From the NCBI GenBank assembly GCA_016719105.1, contig JADKAQ010000004.1, forward strand, positions 62,001-126,000: a stretch of 64,000 nucleotides of DNA. Direction: 5' to 3'. The stretch comes from Gemmatimonadota bacterium. GTDB taxonomy: Bacteria > Gemmatimonadota > Gemmatimonadetes > Gemmatimonadales > Gemmatimonadaceae. Each line of letters starts with the position of its first letter. Position 1 is the first letter of the stretch. Shown piece by piece: positions 48,016 to 54,768 of the stretch. The notes under the pieces were generated by a model that was not told the origin of the DNA, did no database searches, and saw only the letters and a list, made by a program, of their open reading frames with translations. Position numbers and translations under genes: made by a program.

Positions 48016-49649
48016 ACCGCCTCCCTGCAAGTGAGCGGGTGAGCGCCGTCGTGCGCGCCATCCTTGCCGCCGCCGTCGTGGGGAGCGTGTGCATCCCCGG
48101 CACGGCCGCGGCACAGTGGTCGACGGCGTACGAGCAGTTCTACCATCCGGGGCGCGACAACTGGGTCTTCCGCTCGCAGTATCCGGCGGCCGATCGACTG
48201 TTCAACGCCTTCGACTACGGCCACGCGATCCTGTACGAACTGCTGTACACGCGCCCTGGCGCCGATCCGCGGATCCTCGAGGAGGACGAGTACAACGTCC
48301 TCACCCGGCGGTTGCTCGTCTCGCCGCCGCGCCTCCCGCTCAAGGAGGTGGCGATCATGCCGCACTACACGCGTCTTGCGCCTGAGGCGAAGCAGATGTT
48401 CGAGTGGGCGCACATCCTGCACCGTCAGGTCTACGACGTGCTGGCCGACGAGCGCCTGGATGCCGCCGCTCGCGACGCGCGCCTCGCGGAACTCACGCGC
48501 TACTACCGGTCGCGCCGCGACGTGGCCTTCAGCACGCGCCCCAAGACCATGGCGCTGATGCAGGAGCAGTACTACTCCCTCGCCTTTCGTGAACGCTATC
48601 CCAAGTTCAATGGCTTGATCTGGGGGTATCACTGGCTGCAGGTCGGACTGTACGAGCCGCTGGTGACCGGGCAGACGCGCGAAGCGCGACAGGCAGGGGT
48701 GGCCTCGGCGGTGGCGCGCTTTCGCCAGATGCTGGGCGACCCGCCCGCAACGCTGCCGTACCAGATGCCGATGACGTCAGCGATCGCCCCGACCTTCGCG
48801 ACGCGCTATCCCGAGTTGGCCATCATCTTCGACAACTTGCACTCGATGCACGACGTCATCTCGGACATCCTGGTGTCGGAGAAGGTCCCGCGCCACCGAA
48901 AGCGCGCCGAGATCCTGCTGGCGGCGGCACGATTCCGTGACGACACCACGGAGGTCATGTCGGTTGCGGGATGGCGCCGGATGGCTGAGATGATGGGGCT
49001 GCACAACATGGGGGGGCCGGCGACCGGGTTGCTTGGCGCGTTGCCCACCCCCACCGTGCCGCGCGGCTTCGTCATGCGGCACGATCGAGATGGCAACATG
49101 ATCGGGGAACACGCGGGCCACGAGGCGGCACCAAAGGAAGACAGCGCCAACCGGCGCGCCCCCGATCCGCACGCAGGGCACGTCGCGCCCGCTGCTGTCG
49201 TCCACACCGAGCACCAGATGGCCGAGCCCGACAGCGCCGGCGCCTTGGCCACGGTGGAGGCGTTCCATGCGGCCCTTGCGGCTGGCGACTCGCTGCGCGT
49301 GCTTTCGCTCCTGTCGGACGACGTCGTCATGCAAGGCGACGGTGTCGCCACCCCAAGCGACGGCGTCGCCGGCCAAGGCGACGGCGTCGTCGTCTCCAGG
49401 GCGTCGTATCGCCGCGGGGCGATGGCGCCGGACATCGCGCGCGCCCGCGCCCTCCCCGTGGTGCGCCGCGCGGTGCGCGTACGGCTCGAAGGACATGTGG
49501 CGTGGGTGACGGCCACGACGTCGTCCACCGGGACGCTCGCCGGGCGCCCCGCCGCCTTCACGGGGGCGGAGCTCGTCGTCGTGTTGCACGGCGCCGAGGG
49601 GTGGCGCATCACCAGCATCCACCGTTCCTCGCGCCGGACGGTGCCGTAG
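48012..49649 (+). CDS. Large secreted two-part protein, unknown domain plus SnoaL-like domain
   Basis: A 545-residue secreted protein (signal AILAAAVVGSVCIPGTAAAQ). Residues about 35-330 are helical and rich in Tyr/Trp/His (EQFYHPGRDNWVFRSQYPAADRLFNAFDYGHAILYELLY). A linker to about 400 contains several His (EHAGHEAAP, DPHAGHVAP). The last 130 residues resemble a SnoaL/DUF4440-type cone-shaped domain (ALATVEAFHAALAAGDSLRVLSLLSDDVVM, ending GWRITSIHRSSRR), interrupted by a short repeat-coded insert. ATG 48012 overlaps the previous stop. I do not recognise the first domain. Histidine-rich linkers again hint at metal. Confidence 0.65.
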   Translation: MNRLPASERVSAVVRAILAAAVVGSVCIPGTAAAQWSTAYEQFYHPGRDNWVFRSQYPAADRLFNAFDYGHAILYELLYTRPGADPRILEEDEYNVLTRRLLVSPPRLPLKEVAIMPHYTRLAPEAKQMFEWAHILHRQVYDVLADERLDAAARDARLAELTRYYRSRRDVAFSTRPKTMALMQEQYYSLAFRERYPKFNGLIWGYHWLQVGLYEPLVTGQTREARQAGVASAVARFRQMLGDPPATLPYQMPMTSAIAPTFATRYPELAIIFDNLHSMHDVISDILVSEKVPRHRKRAEILLAAARFRDDTTEVMSVAGWRRMAEMMGLHNMGGPATGLLGALPTPTVPRGFVMRHDRDGNMIGEHAGHEAAPKEDSANRRAPDPHAGHVAPAAVVHTEHQMAEPDSAGALATVEAFHAALAAGDSLRVLSLLSDDVVMQGDGVATPSDGVAGQGDGVVVSRASYRRGAMAPDIARARALPVVRRAVRVRLEGHVAWVTATTSSTGTLAGRPAAFTGAELVVVLHGAEGWRITSIHRSSRRTVP

Positions 49650-49693
49650 CGGTGCTCGAGCGGCGAGCCACGCCGCGCCACGATGCAATGCGC

Positions 49694-49732
49694 GAGGGGG
49701 AGGCACACGCGTTAGGCGCGTGCCTCCCCCTC
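49694..49732. terminator. Long stem-loop between convergent genes
   Basis: GAGGGGGAGGCA (49694-49705) pairs with TGCCTCCCCCTC (49721-49732). The stem continues for five more positions with one A-C mismatch, closing on a GTTAG loop. It is about 17 bp, 45 bases past the stop at 49649. The loop carries the CGTTAGGC octamer discussed in the findings. Confidence 0.7.
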
Positions 49733-49733
49733 A

Positions 49734-49765
49734 TCACGAAAAGGGCGATGGTCGCCCCTTCGTGA
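49734..49765 (-). terminator. Stem-loop directly downstream of the OsmC gene
   Basis: TCACGAA (49734-49740) and GGGCGA (49743-49748) pair with TCGCCC (49752-49757) and TTCGTGA (49759-49765) around a three-base loop. It lies 2 bases beyond the osmC stop on the minus strand. Confidence 0.6.
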
Positions 49766-49767
49766 GC

Positions 49768-50211
49768 CTACGGAGTGATGTCGATCGTCCAGCGGATCGG
49801 GATGGCCAGGTCGAGCGAATCGCGAACCGAGCAGTACTTGTTGGCCGAGAGTTCGATCGCCCGCTCGGCGTGCGGCAGCTCGATCCCTTCGCCGGCGAGA
49901 TGGAACGCGAGGTGGATCCCGATGAGGCGCGACGGGGTCGCTGCCGCGCGCGCCCCCTGCACATCAACCGTGAGCGACCGCAGCGGCGTCCGCCGCTTGG
50001 CGAGGATGTCCACGACGTCGATGGAGATGCAGGACGCCAGGGCATTGAGGACGGCGTCGACGGGACCGGGCCCGACCTCCGCATTGCCGTCGAGGCGGTG
50101 CGTGACCCCGCCGGGACGTCCTGCCTCGAAGCTGTGGGCGCCAGTCCAGGTCACGTGTGCAAGGCTCGTCGATTTCGTCTCGATGCCCGGAATCGTCTCG
50201 ATGTCGCTCAC
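49768..50211 (-). CDS. OsmC/Ohr-family peroxidase-like protein
   Basis: A 147-residue protein starting at GTG 50211. The two redox cysteines are Cys61 (NALASCISIDVV) and Cys127 (SANKYCSVRDSL), matching the OsmC family, which reduces organic hydroperoxides or related oxidants. FEAGRPGGV and LDGNAEVGPGPVDAVL are typical family segments. The GTG start is supported by a 4-bp overlap with the rhodanese stop, so the two genes form a translation-coupled operon. Hydroperoxide or persulfide-type oxidant as substrate is inferred from the family and the rhodanese partner. Confidence 0.88.
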   Translation of the reverse strand: MSDIETIPGIETKSTSLAHVTWTGAHSFEAGRPGGVTHRLDGNAEVGPGPVDAVLNALASCISIDVVDILAKRRTPLRSLTVDVQGARAAATPSRLIGIHLAFHLAGEGIELPHAERAIELSANKYCSVRDSLDLAIPIRWTIDITP

Positions 50212-51098
50212 GGCTGGCCTCCCATGCGGATGGGGGCGCGCACGGCGTTCCCCCACTCGGTCCAGCTGCCATCGTAGTTGCGCACGCTCTGGTAGCCTAA
50301 CAAGTACGTGAGCACGAACCAGGTGTGCGAGGAGCGCTCGCCGATGCGGCAATAGGCGACGACGTCGTCGCTCGGGCGCAGCCCCTGCTCCTCCTCATAG
50401 ATGGCGCGCAAGTCGTGGGCCGACTTGAACGAGCCGTCCGCGTTGGCCGCGCGCGCCCACGGCACCGATCGGGCCCCCGGAATATGGCCGCCACGAAGCG
50501 TCCCCTCCTGCGGATACTCGGGCATGTGCGTGCGCTCGCCGGTGTACTCCGGCGTCGAGCGCACGTCGACCAGGGGCTTTCCCGCGTCCACGTGCCCACG
50601 CACCTCGTGCATGAAGGCGCGGATGCGCGCGTCGCTCCGTTCCGGGGCGACGTAGCGCGTCTCGCGGAAGGACGGCACGACCGTCGTCATCTCTCGCCCC
50701 TCCAGCTCCCACTTGGTGCGCCCGCCGTCGAGCAGGCGGGCGTTGCCGAAGCCGAAGAGCTGGAAGACCCAGAACGCGTAACACGCCCACCAGTTGTTCT
50801 TGTCGCCGTAGAAGACCACCGTCGTCGAGTCGTCGATCCCCTTGGCGCGCAGCAACGCCTGGAACGCATCGCGCGACACGTAGTCTCGTACGACGGCGTC
50901 GTTGAGGTCGGAATGCCAGTCGACCTTCTGCGCGTTCGGGAGGTGTCCCATCTCGTACAACAGCACGTCCTCATCGCTCTCGATGATACGGAGCGTGGGG
51001 TCGTGCAGGTGCTCGGCGAGCCACTCGGTGCTGACCAGCGCCTCGGGGTGCGCGTAGCCCTTGGCCTGGATGGAAGGCGAAATCGGAATCGACGTCAT
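50208..51098 (-). CDS. Thiosulfate/3-mercaptopyruvate sulfurtransferase (two-domain rhodanese)
   Basis: A 296-residue protein with two rhodanese domains. The N-terminal domain (about 20-140) is inactive-looking, and the C-terminal domain carries the persulfide-forming Cys250 in VAYCRIGERSSHTWFVL, the SseA/CysA-type active loop. HIPGARSVPWA is the conserved motif before it. ATG 51098 is preferred over a GTG at 51119. It transfers sulfane sulfur to cyanide or thiols. The osmC gene overlaps its stop. It is divergent, by 84 bp, from the ferredoxin gene at 51183, which places sulfur and iron-sulfur proteins side by side. Confidence 0.92.
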   Translation of the reverse strand: MTSIPISPSIQAKGYAHPEALVSTEWLAEHLHDPTLRIIESDEDVLLYEMGHLPNAQKVDWHSDLNDAVVRDYVSRDAFQALLRAKGIDDSTTVVFYGDKNNWWACYAFWVFQLFGFGNARLLDGGRTKWELEGREMTTVVPSFRETRYVAPERSDARIRAFMHEVRGHVDAGKPLVDVRSTPEYTGERTHMPEYPQEGTLRGGHIPGARSVPWARAANADGSFKSAHDLRAIYEEEQGLRPSDDVVAYCRIGERSSHTWFVLTYLLGYQSVRNYDGSWTEWGNAVRAPIRMGGQP

Positions 51099-51182
51099 GG
51101 CGGGTCCTGGGTCAGTCACGAATCAATGCCGGCAATCTACAGTCCGTTCCGTCCCGTCGGGCGGGGGCATAGCTTCCGGCGC

Positions 51183-51509
51183 ATGGGACAGTACAAACAT
51201 CACGTCTTCGTCTGCTCCTTCGGCAAGACCTGCGAAAAGGCGGGCGGTGTCTCCGTCTTCCAGACGCTGAAGCGCGAGACCAGGGACGCCGGACTCGCCG
51301 GCATCGTGCGCATCAACAAGGCCGGCTGCATGAACCAGTGCGGCCACGGCCCCATGGTCGTCGTCTACCCCGAGGACACCTGGTATGCCGGGGTCGATGA
51401 GGAGGGGGCGCGCGCGATCGTCCGCAAGCACCTCGTCAAGGGGACGCCGGTGGACGCGCTGCGCTACGTGGCCCCGCCCGGCGACAACAAGCTCGTGGAC
51501 GAGGACTGA
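51183..51509 (+). CDS. Thioredoxin-fold [2Fe-2S] ferredoxin
   Basis: A 108-residue protein. The cluster ligands are Cys11 and Cys17 (VCSFGKTC) and Cys49 and Cys53 (AGCMNQC), the arrangement of thioredoxin-like [2Fe-2S] ferredoxins (Shethna-type), followed by the family segment GPMVVVYPEDTWYAGV. It should be a soluble electron carrier. A promoter-like TAGCTT at 51170 lies just before ATG 51183. It is first in a cluster with an RMD1-like membrane protein and a second ferredoxin of the same fold. Redox partner unknown. Confidence 0.9.
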   Translation: MGQYKHHVFVCSFGKTCEKAGGVSVFQTLKRETRDAGLAGIVRINKAGCMNQCGHGPMVVVYPEDTWYAGVDEEGARAIVRKHLVKGTPVDALRYVAPPGDNKLVDED

Positions 51510-51567
51510 GGCGCGCGGGTCGCATGGCGGTCGCTCCGTCACCCTCTCGTTCGCACACCGTCGCCCG

Positions 51568-52674
51568 ATGACCATCGTGACGCGGGGCGGAGCGCACGCC
51601 TATCGCCTGCTCGACGTGGGCTACTCGATCTCGCTCGATCGCGCGCTCGACCTCCTGGCGACGAGCGCCCCTGAGCGCGTGCGCCCGGTGCGAGGAGAGG
51701 CGGCGGCGCTGCAGATCGCCAATCCCCCCGTGGCGGTCATCCTTGGCGGGGAACGCGTCTCCATCGCCGGCCGCGCGGTCGACGCCGAGGTGACCGCGCG
51801 CATCTTCGATTTTGGCGTCGTCTCGCTCTCGCTGCGCATGCAGGCCCCGCGCGACCTCCCGTGGGACGACTTCGCGACGTTCGGCAACGCGGTGGACGCC
51901 GACACCGGCATTCCGCAGTTGCTCGAACACCACGCGCGCCTGCTCTTCCAGCGCATCAGCCCGGCCATCGAGCGACCGAACATGGCGCCGGTGCGCGAGG
52001 ACTACGTGGTGTTCCGGCTGCACGAGGTCTGCACGGAGGACGGCCAGCGCCTGTCGAGCGATGCCCTCCTGCAGCGCATCGACGTCGCCCCCCTCCTGCT
52101 CAACGAACGACGGGCGCTGTCGCAGCGGGCGCGCGACGAGTTGCTGCACCACCGGTTCTCCTACTTCACCGATGACCTCGCCCTCCTCACCTGGGACAAC
52201 GCGCTGATCCTCGACCCGGCCGAGGGCGCGACCGACGTGGAGTACATCCTCGAATTCGCCAACGCGCAGCTGCTCGAGCTCCGCTACTACGACGCGATCC
52301 TGGATGGCGAGATCCCCAAGCTGTACGATCGCATCGAGGCGGCGCGTGGAAGCCGACTCCGCCTTTTCTCGCGCCGCTTCTCGAACTTGTTAGGCGACAT
52401 GCAGCGCCTCTTCGCCGACTCCACCGAACTGGTCGAGCGCGTCGAGAACTCGCTCAAGGTGACCGACGACGTCTACCTGGCCCGCATCTACTCCGCGGCA
52501 CTCGACATCTTTCGCGGGGCGCAGTGGCGCGCCGGCGTGGACCGCAAGCTGACGTTGGTGCGCGAGACGTACGAGATGCTGAACGCCGAAGCGCAGGCGG
52601 CGCGCGCCGAGGCGCTCGAGGTGGCGATCGTGCTCCTCATCGTGGCCGAGATCATCATGGCGATGGTGCGGTGA
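51568..52674 (+). CDS. RMD1/DUF155-family membrane protein
   Basis: A 368-residue protein. Residues about 1-90 form the start of the family (VGYSISLDRALDLL, ARIFDFGVVSLSLRM). EDYVVFRLHEV and DDLALLTWDNALILDPAEGATDVEYILEFANAQLLELRYYDAIL are typical DUF155 regions, followed by a helical part. A single C-terminal transmembrane helix (LEVAIVLLIVAEIIMAMV) ends the protein, as in eukaryotic RMD1/RMND1 relatives that act in mitochondrial translation. Bacterial function is unknown. It starts 58 bp after a ferredoxin gene and its stop overlaps the start of a second ferredoxin gene (TGATG). Confidence 0.85.
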   Translation: MTIVTRGGAHAYRLLDVGYSISLDRALDLLATSAPERVRPVRGEAAALQIANPPVAVILGGERVSIAGRAVDAEVTARIFDFGVVSLSLRMQAPRDLPWDDFATFGNAVDADTGIPQLLEHHARLLFQRISPAIERPNMAPVREDYVVFRLHEVCTEDGQRLSSDALLQRIDVAPLLLNERRALSQRARDELLHHRFSYFTDDLALLTWDNALILDPAEGATDVEYILEFANAQLLELRYYDAILDGEIPKLYDRIEAARGSRLRLFSRRFSNLLGDMQRLFADSTELVERVENSLKVTDDVYLARIYSAALDIFRGAQWRAGVDRKLTLVRETYEMLNAEAQAARAEALEVAIVLLIVAEIIMAMVR

Positions 52675-53045
52675 TGGCGTCGCCGTACGACCGCTCGCCC
52701 CAGATGGAGCGCTACTCCCGTCATGTGCTCGTGTGCACGGGAGGCTTCTGTTCGCCGAGCCGACAGGGACGGGCGCTTTATGCGCTCCTCGCGTCGTTGC
52801 TGCAGCGCGAGAACCTGCTCTTCGGCCCCACGCGCGTGAAACGCAGCGAGGCCCCCTGCCTCGGCGTCTGCGCTGGCGGCCCCATCGTCTGCGTGTACCC
52901 CGAAGGCGTGTGGTATCACAACGTCTCGCCCGCGCTGCTGGAGCGGATCGTGGTCGAGCACCTCAAGGGCGGGCGCGTCGTCGCCGAGGCCGTCTTTCAT
53001 CGCCTGGGAGACGACGCGCCGTCCGGGCGGCGGGACGGCGCGTAG
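52674..53045 (+). CDS. Second thioredoxin-fold [2Fe-2S] ferredoxin
   Basis: A 123-residue protein with ligands Cys21 and Cys26 (CTGGFC) and Cys62 and Cys66 (PCLGVC), followed by GGPIVCVYPEGVWYHNV. Same fold as the protein at 51183, but the first pair is spaced CxxxxC instead of CxxxxxC and the protein has a longer tail. Its ATG overlaps the RMD1-like stop, so it is translated with it. Two different ferredoxins flanking one membrane protein suggest a redox pathway, an inference from context only. Confidence 0.88.
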   Translation: MASPYDRSPQMERYSRHVLVCTGGFCSPSRQGRALYALLASLLQRENLLFGPTRVKRSEAPCLGVCAGGPIVCVYPEGVWYHNVSPALLERIVVEHLKGGRVVAEAVFHRLGDDAPSGRRDGA

Positions 53046-53108
53046 GGGCGTCAACCTCGCCTCGGCGCCCCGGCGCTGGAGCGACACGGGCACGCCCGCC
53101 CCGTTCCA

Positions 53109-53951
53109 CTACGCCGCCAACGCGTGCAGGCGGGCCACTCGCTCCTCCGTCGACGGATGCGTCGAGAAGAGCGAGGCCATCCCCCGACCGCCAAAGGCGG
53201 AAAGCGGATTGACCTGCGCCAGCGGCGCGACGGCCGGCGCCACCTGCATCGGGATGCGATGCGCGGCCCGGTCGAGCTTGGTCAGCGCGCTGGCCAGCGC
53301 CAGCGGACGACCGCTGATCTCGGCGCCCACCGCATCGGCCTTGAACTCGCGTTGGCGCGAAATGGCGAACTGGATCAACGACGCGGCGATCGGGGCGACG
53401 AGTGCCATCGCCAGGCCGGCGATCGGCGACTCCCCGTCGTCGTCGCGGCCGCCGAACATCGCCCCCCATTGGGCGATCATCGCGAGGTTGGAGATTGCAC
53501 CAGCCATCGTGGCGGTGACGGTCTGCAGGAGCATGTCGCGGTTCTTGATGTGCGCGAGCTCGTGCGCGATGACTCCTTCCAGCTCCTCGCGGCTCACGAG
53601 CTGGACGATCCCCTCGGTCACGCACACGACGGCGTGCTCGGGGTCGCGTCCGGTGGCGAAGGCATTGGGTTGGGCGTGTGGCGCGACGGCGACCGTGGGC
53701 ATCGGAAGCCCCGCGCGCTGCCGCAGCCGGTCGACCATCGCGTGGAGTTCGGGCGCCTCGGCGGGGGTAACGACGCGTGCGCCGTAGGCCCGCAGCACCA
53801 TCGCCCCCGAGTTCCAGTACATGAAGACGTTCATGGCCCCCGCAAAGAGGAGCGCCATGAGTGCGCCGGCCTGGCCGCCCACGGCCCCACCGATGGCCAT
53901 GAAGAGGGCGGTCATGCCGGCCATCAAGACGAAGACTTTGACGTTGTTCAT
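53109..53951 (-). CDS. htpX: M48 membrane metallopeptidase HtpX
   Basis: A 280-residue integral membrane protease. Two transmembrane helices come early (about 5-22 and 25-45), then the zinc site VIAHELAHIKNRD (His130, Glu131, His134), then two more hydrophobic segments, one in MATLIAPIAASLIQF-type sequence, and REFKADAVGAEI with the third ligand Glu. FSTHPSTEERVARL near the end is the HtpX signature. It degrades damaged membrane proteins. The leader has GAGGT before ATG 53951 and, further upstream on the minus strand, a yybP-ykoY riboswitch with terminator (54070-54228), which is an unusual partner. Confidence 0.93.
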   Translation of the reverse strand: MNNVKVFVLMAGMTALFMAIGGAVGGQAGALMALLFAGAMNVFMYWNSGAMVLRAYGARVVTPAEAPELHAMVDRLRQRAGLPMPTVAVAPHAQPNAFATGRDPEHAVVCVTEGIVQLVSREELEGVIAHELAHIKNRDMLLQTVTATMAGAISNLAMIAQWGAMFGGRDDDGESPIAGLAMALVAPIAASLIQFAISRQREFKADAVGAEISGRPLALASALTKLDRAAHRIPMQVAPAVAPLAQVNPLSAFGGRGMASLFSTHPSTEERVARLHALAA

Positions 53952-53961
53952 CAGAACCTCG

Positions 53962-54066
53962 GAAGACGGGAAGACGAGTGGGGGAGTCGATCGGGATGAC
54001 CAGGAGTCGAGTCACGCGCCAGTGGGCCGGTATCTCGTCTTCTCGTCTTCCCGTCCTCTCGTCTTC
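53962..54066. repeat. GAAGACGG arrays, inverted pair, in the htpX leader
   Basis: Two units at 53962-53977 face four complementary units at 54035-54066 (one of them degenerate, CCGTCCTC). They lie between the riboswitch terminator and the htpX start codon, so they are transcribed in the htpX leader if the terminator is passed. Confidence 0.85.
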
Positions 54067-54069
54067 TGC

Positions 54070-54123
54070 AAAAAAAAGAGACCCTCGAACCCCCGGCGCG
54101 TACGCCCGGGACTCGAAAGTCTC
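54070..54123 (-). terminator. Intrinsic terminator of the riboswitch, U8 tract
   Basis: On the minus strand a long stem begins GAGAC (54119-54123), includes a GC-rich apical stem (CCCGGGCG against CGCCGGGG) and closes with GTCTC (54078-54082), followed at once by eight U (54070-54077). The 5' arm overlaps the 3' strand of riboswitch helix P1, so aptamer folding and terminator folding exclude each other. Confidence 0.9.
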
Positions 54124-54228
54124 GCCTGATCCAGAAGATCCGCCGAACCGTGTCCGGCGTGAGGCTGCCGGACAGTCTTGACGATTCGGACGCGCGGGTT
54201 GTGCGTCCCGCGTAGCTACTCCCCTTCT
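54115..54228 (-). promoter_or_regulatory. yybP-ykoY (manganese) riboswitch aptamer
   Basis: On the minus strand from 54228: AGAAGGGGAGTAGC (the family's invariant GGGGAGUAGC), hairpin CGCGGG/CCCGCG, CCGAA pairing with a later TTCGG, conserved CGUCAAGAC, hairpin GTCCGGC/GCCGGAC, CGG, a small GAUC/GAUC hairpin, then AGGCGAGACUUUC. The end pairs back (GAAGG with CUUUC) as P1. Order and conserved loops match the known Mn2+ aptamer (compare L. lactis AGUAGC...CGUCAA...AGCAAGACC). The terminator at 54070 competes with P1, so metal binding should allow read-through into htpX: an ON switch. Confidence 0.9.
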
Positions 54229-54337
54229 GCGATAAAGAACCCGCGAAGGGGGGGAGAGGTTCCCGAGCGGGGCAGCCGGGGGCTAGTTTCCGCCCCGCGC
54301 CTTCGTTCCCGCGCGCTCGCCCGCGTTGCGCCGCTGC

Positions 54338-54667
54338 ATGACAGACTCGCTCAACCCGCGCCGCTTCTTCATGGGTGCCGCCAAGAAATACCTCCTCGAC
54401 GCGATCGAGACGAGCGACGCTACGCGCCGCCCGCCCGCCGTCGACGAGGCTCCCCGACTCACTTCCCGAGCCATAGAGAGAACCCGCATGTCCCGCTCCC
54501 GCGACCGCATCCTCGCCAACCTCGACGACATGTACCGCGAGGCGTTCGAACGCGCCAAGGCCACGGGCGACGAGTCGCAGATGGCATCGCTCGACTTCGC
54601 CTACCGCCGCGAGCAGCTGTACTTCGAGATCCTGCTCGACGTGCGCGACGCGATGGAGCGGCGGTAG
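54338..54667 (+). CDS. Small helical protein of unknown function
   Basis: Up to 109 residues. The C-terminal 59 residues from ATG 54488 (SRSRDRILANLDDMYREAFERAKATGDESQMASLDFAYRREQLYFEILLDVRDAMERR) are a well-formed amphipathic helical hairpin with normal codon use. The stretch from 54338 to about 54487 also stays open, but its last codons include ATA and AGA and look less coding, so the true start may be 54488. No family recognised. It is divergent from the htpX riboswitch and followed by an octamer hairpin and an amidohydrolase gene. Confidence 0.55.
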   Translation: MTDSLNPRRFFMGAAKKYLLDAIETSDATRRPPAVDEAPRLTSRAIERTRMSRSRDRILANLDDMYREAFERAKATGDESQMASLDFAYRREQLYFEILLDVRDAMERR

Positions 54668-54676
54668 GACGAACGC

Positions 54677-54719
54677 GGAAGACGGGAAGTCTTCTCGTCT
54701 TCTCGTCTTCCCGTCTTCC
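54677..54719. repeat. GAAGACGG-family hairpin
   Basis: GGAAGACGGGAAG (54677-54689) pairs perfectly with CTTCCCGTCTTCC (54707-54719), with further TCGTCTTC units in the loop (54695-54706). Possibly acts as a terminator of the gene at 54338. Confidence 0.85.
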
Positions 54720-54768
54720 TTTGCTCCGCCCCCGCGCGACCGCTGCTGTCCCCCACTTGAGCAAGTCC

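Noticed and set aside
54078..54123. A possible tRNA or tmRNA end, because the minus strand shows GGGGGTTCGAGGGTCTC, which looks like a T arm.
   Set aside because: No acceptor or anticodon arms fit; the same bases form a terminator stem with U8 that belongs to the riboswitch.
53962..54719. The octamer arrays as a CRISPR array.
   Set aside because: The unit is 8 bases with no spacers and no cas genes nearby.
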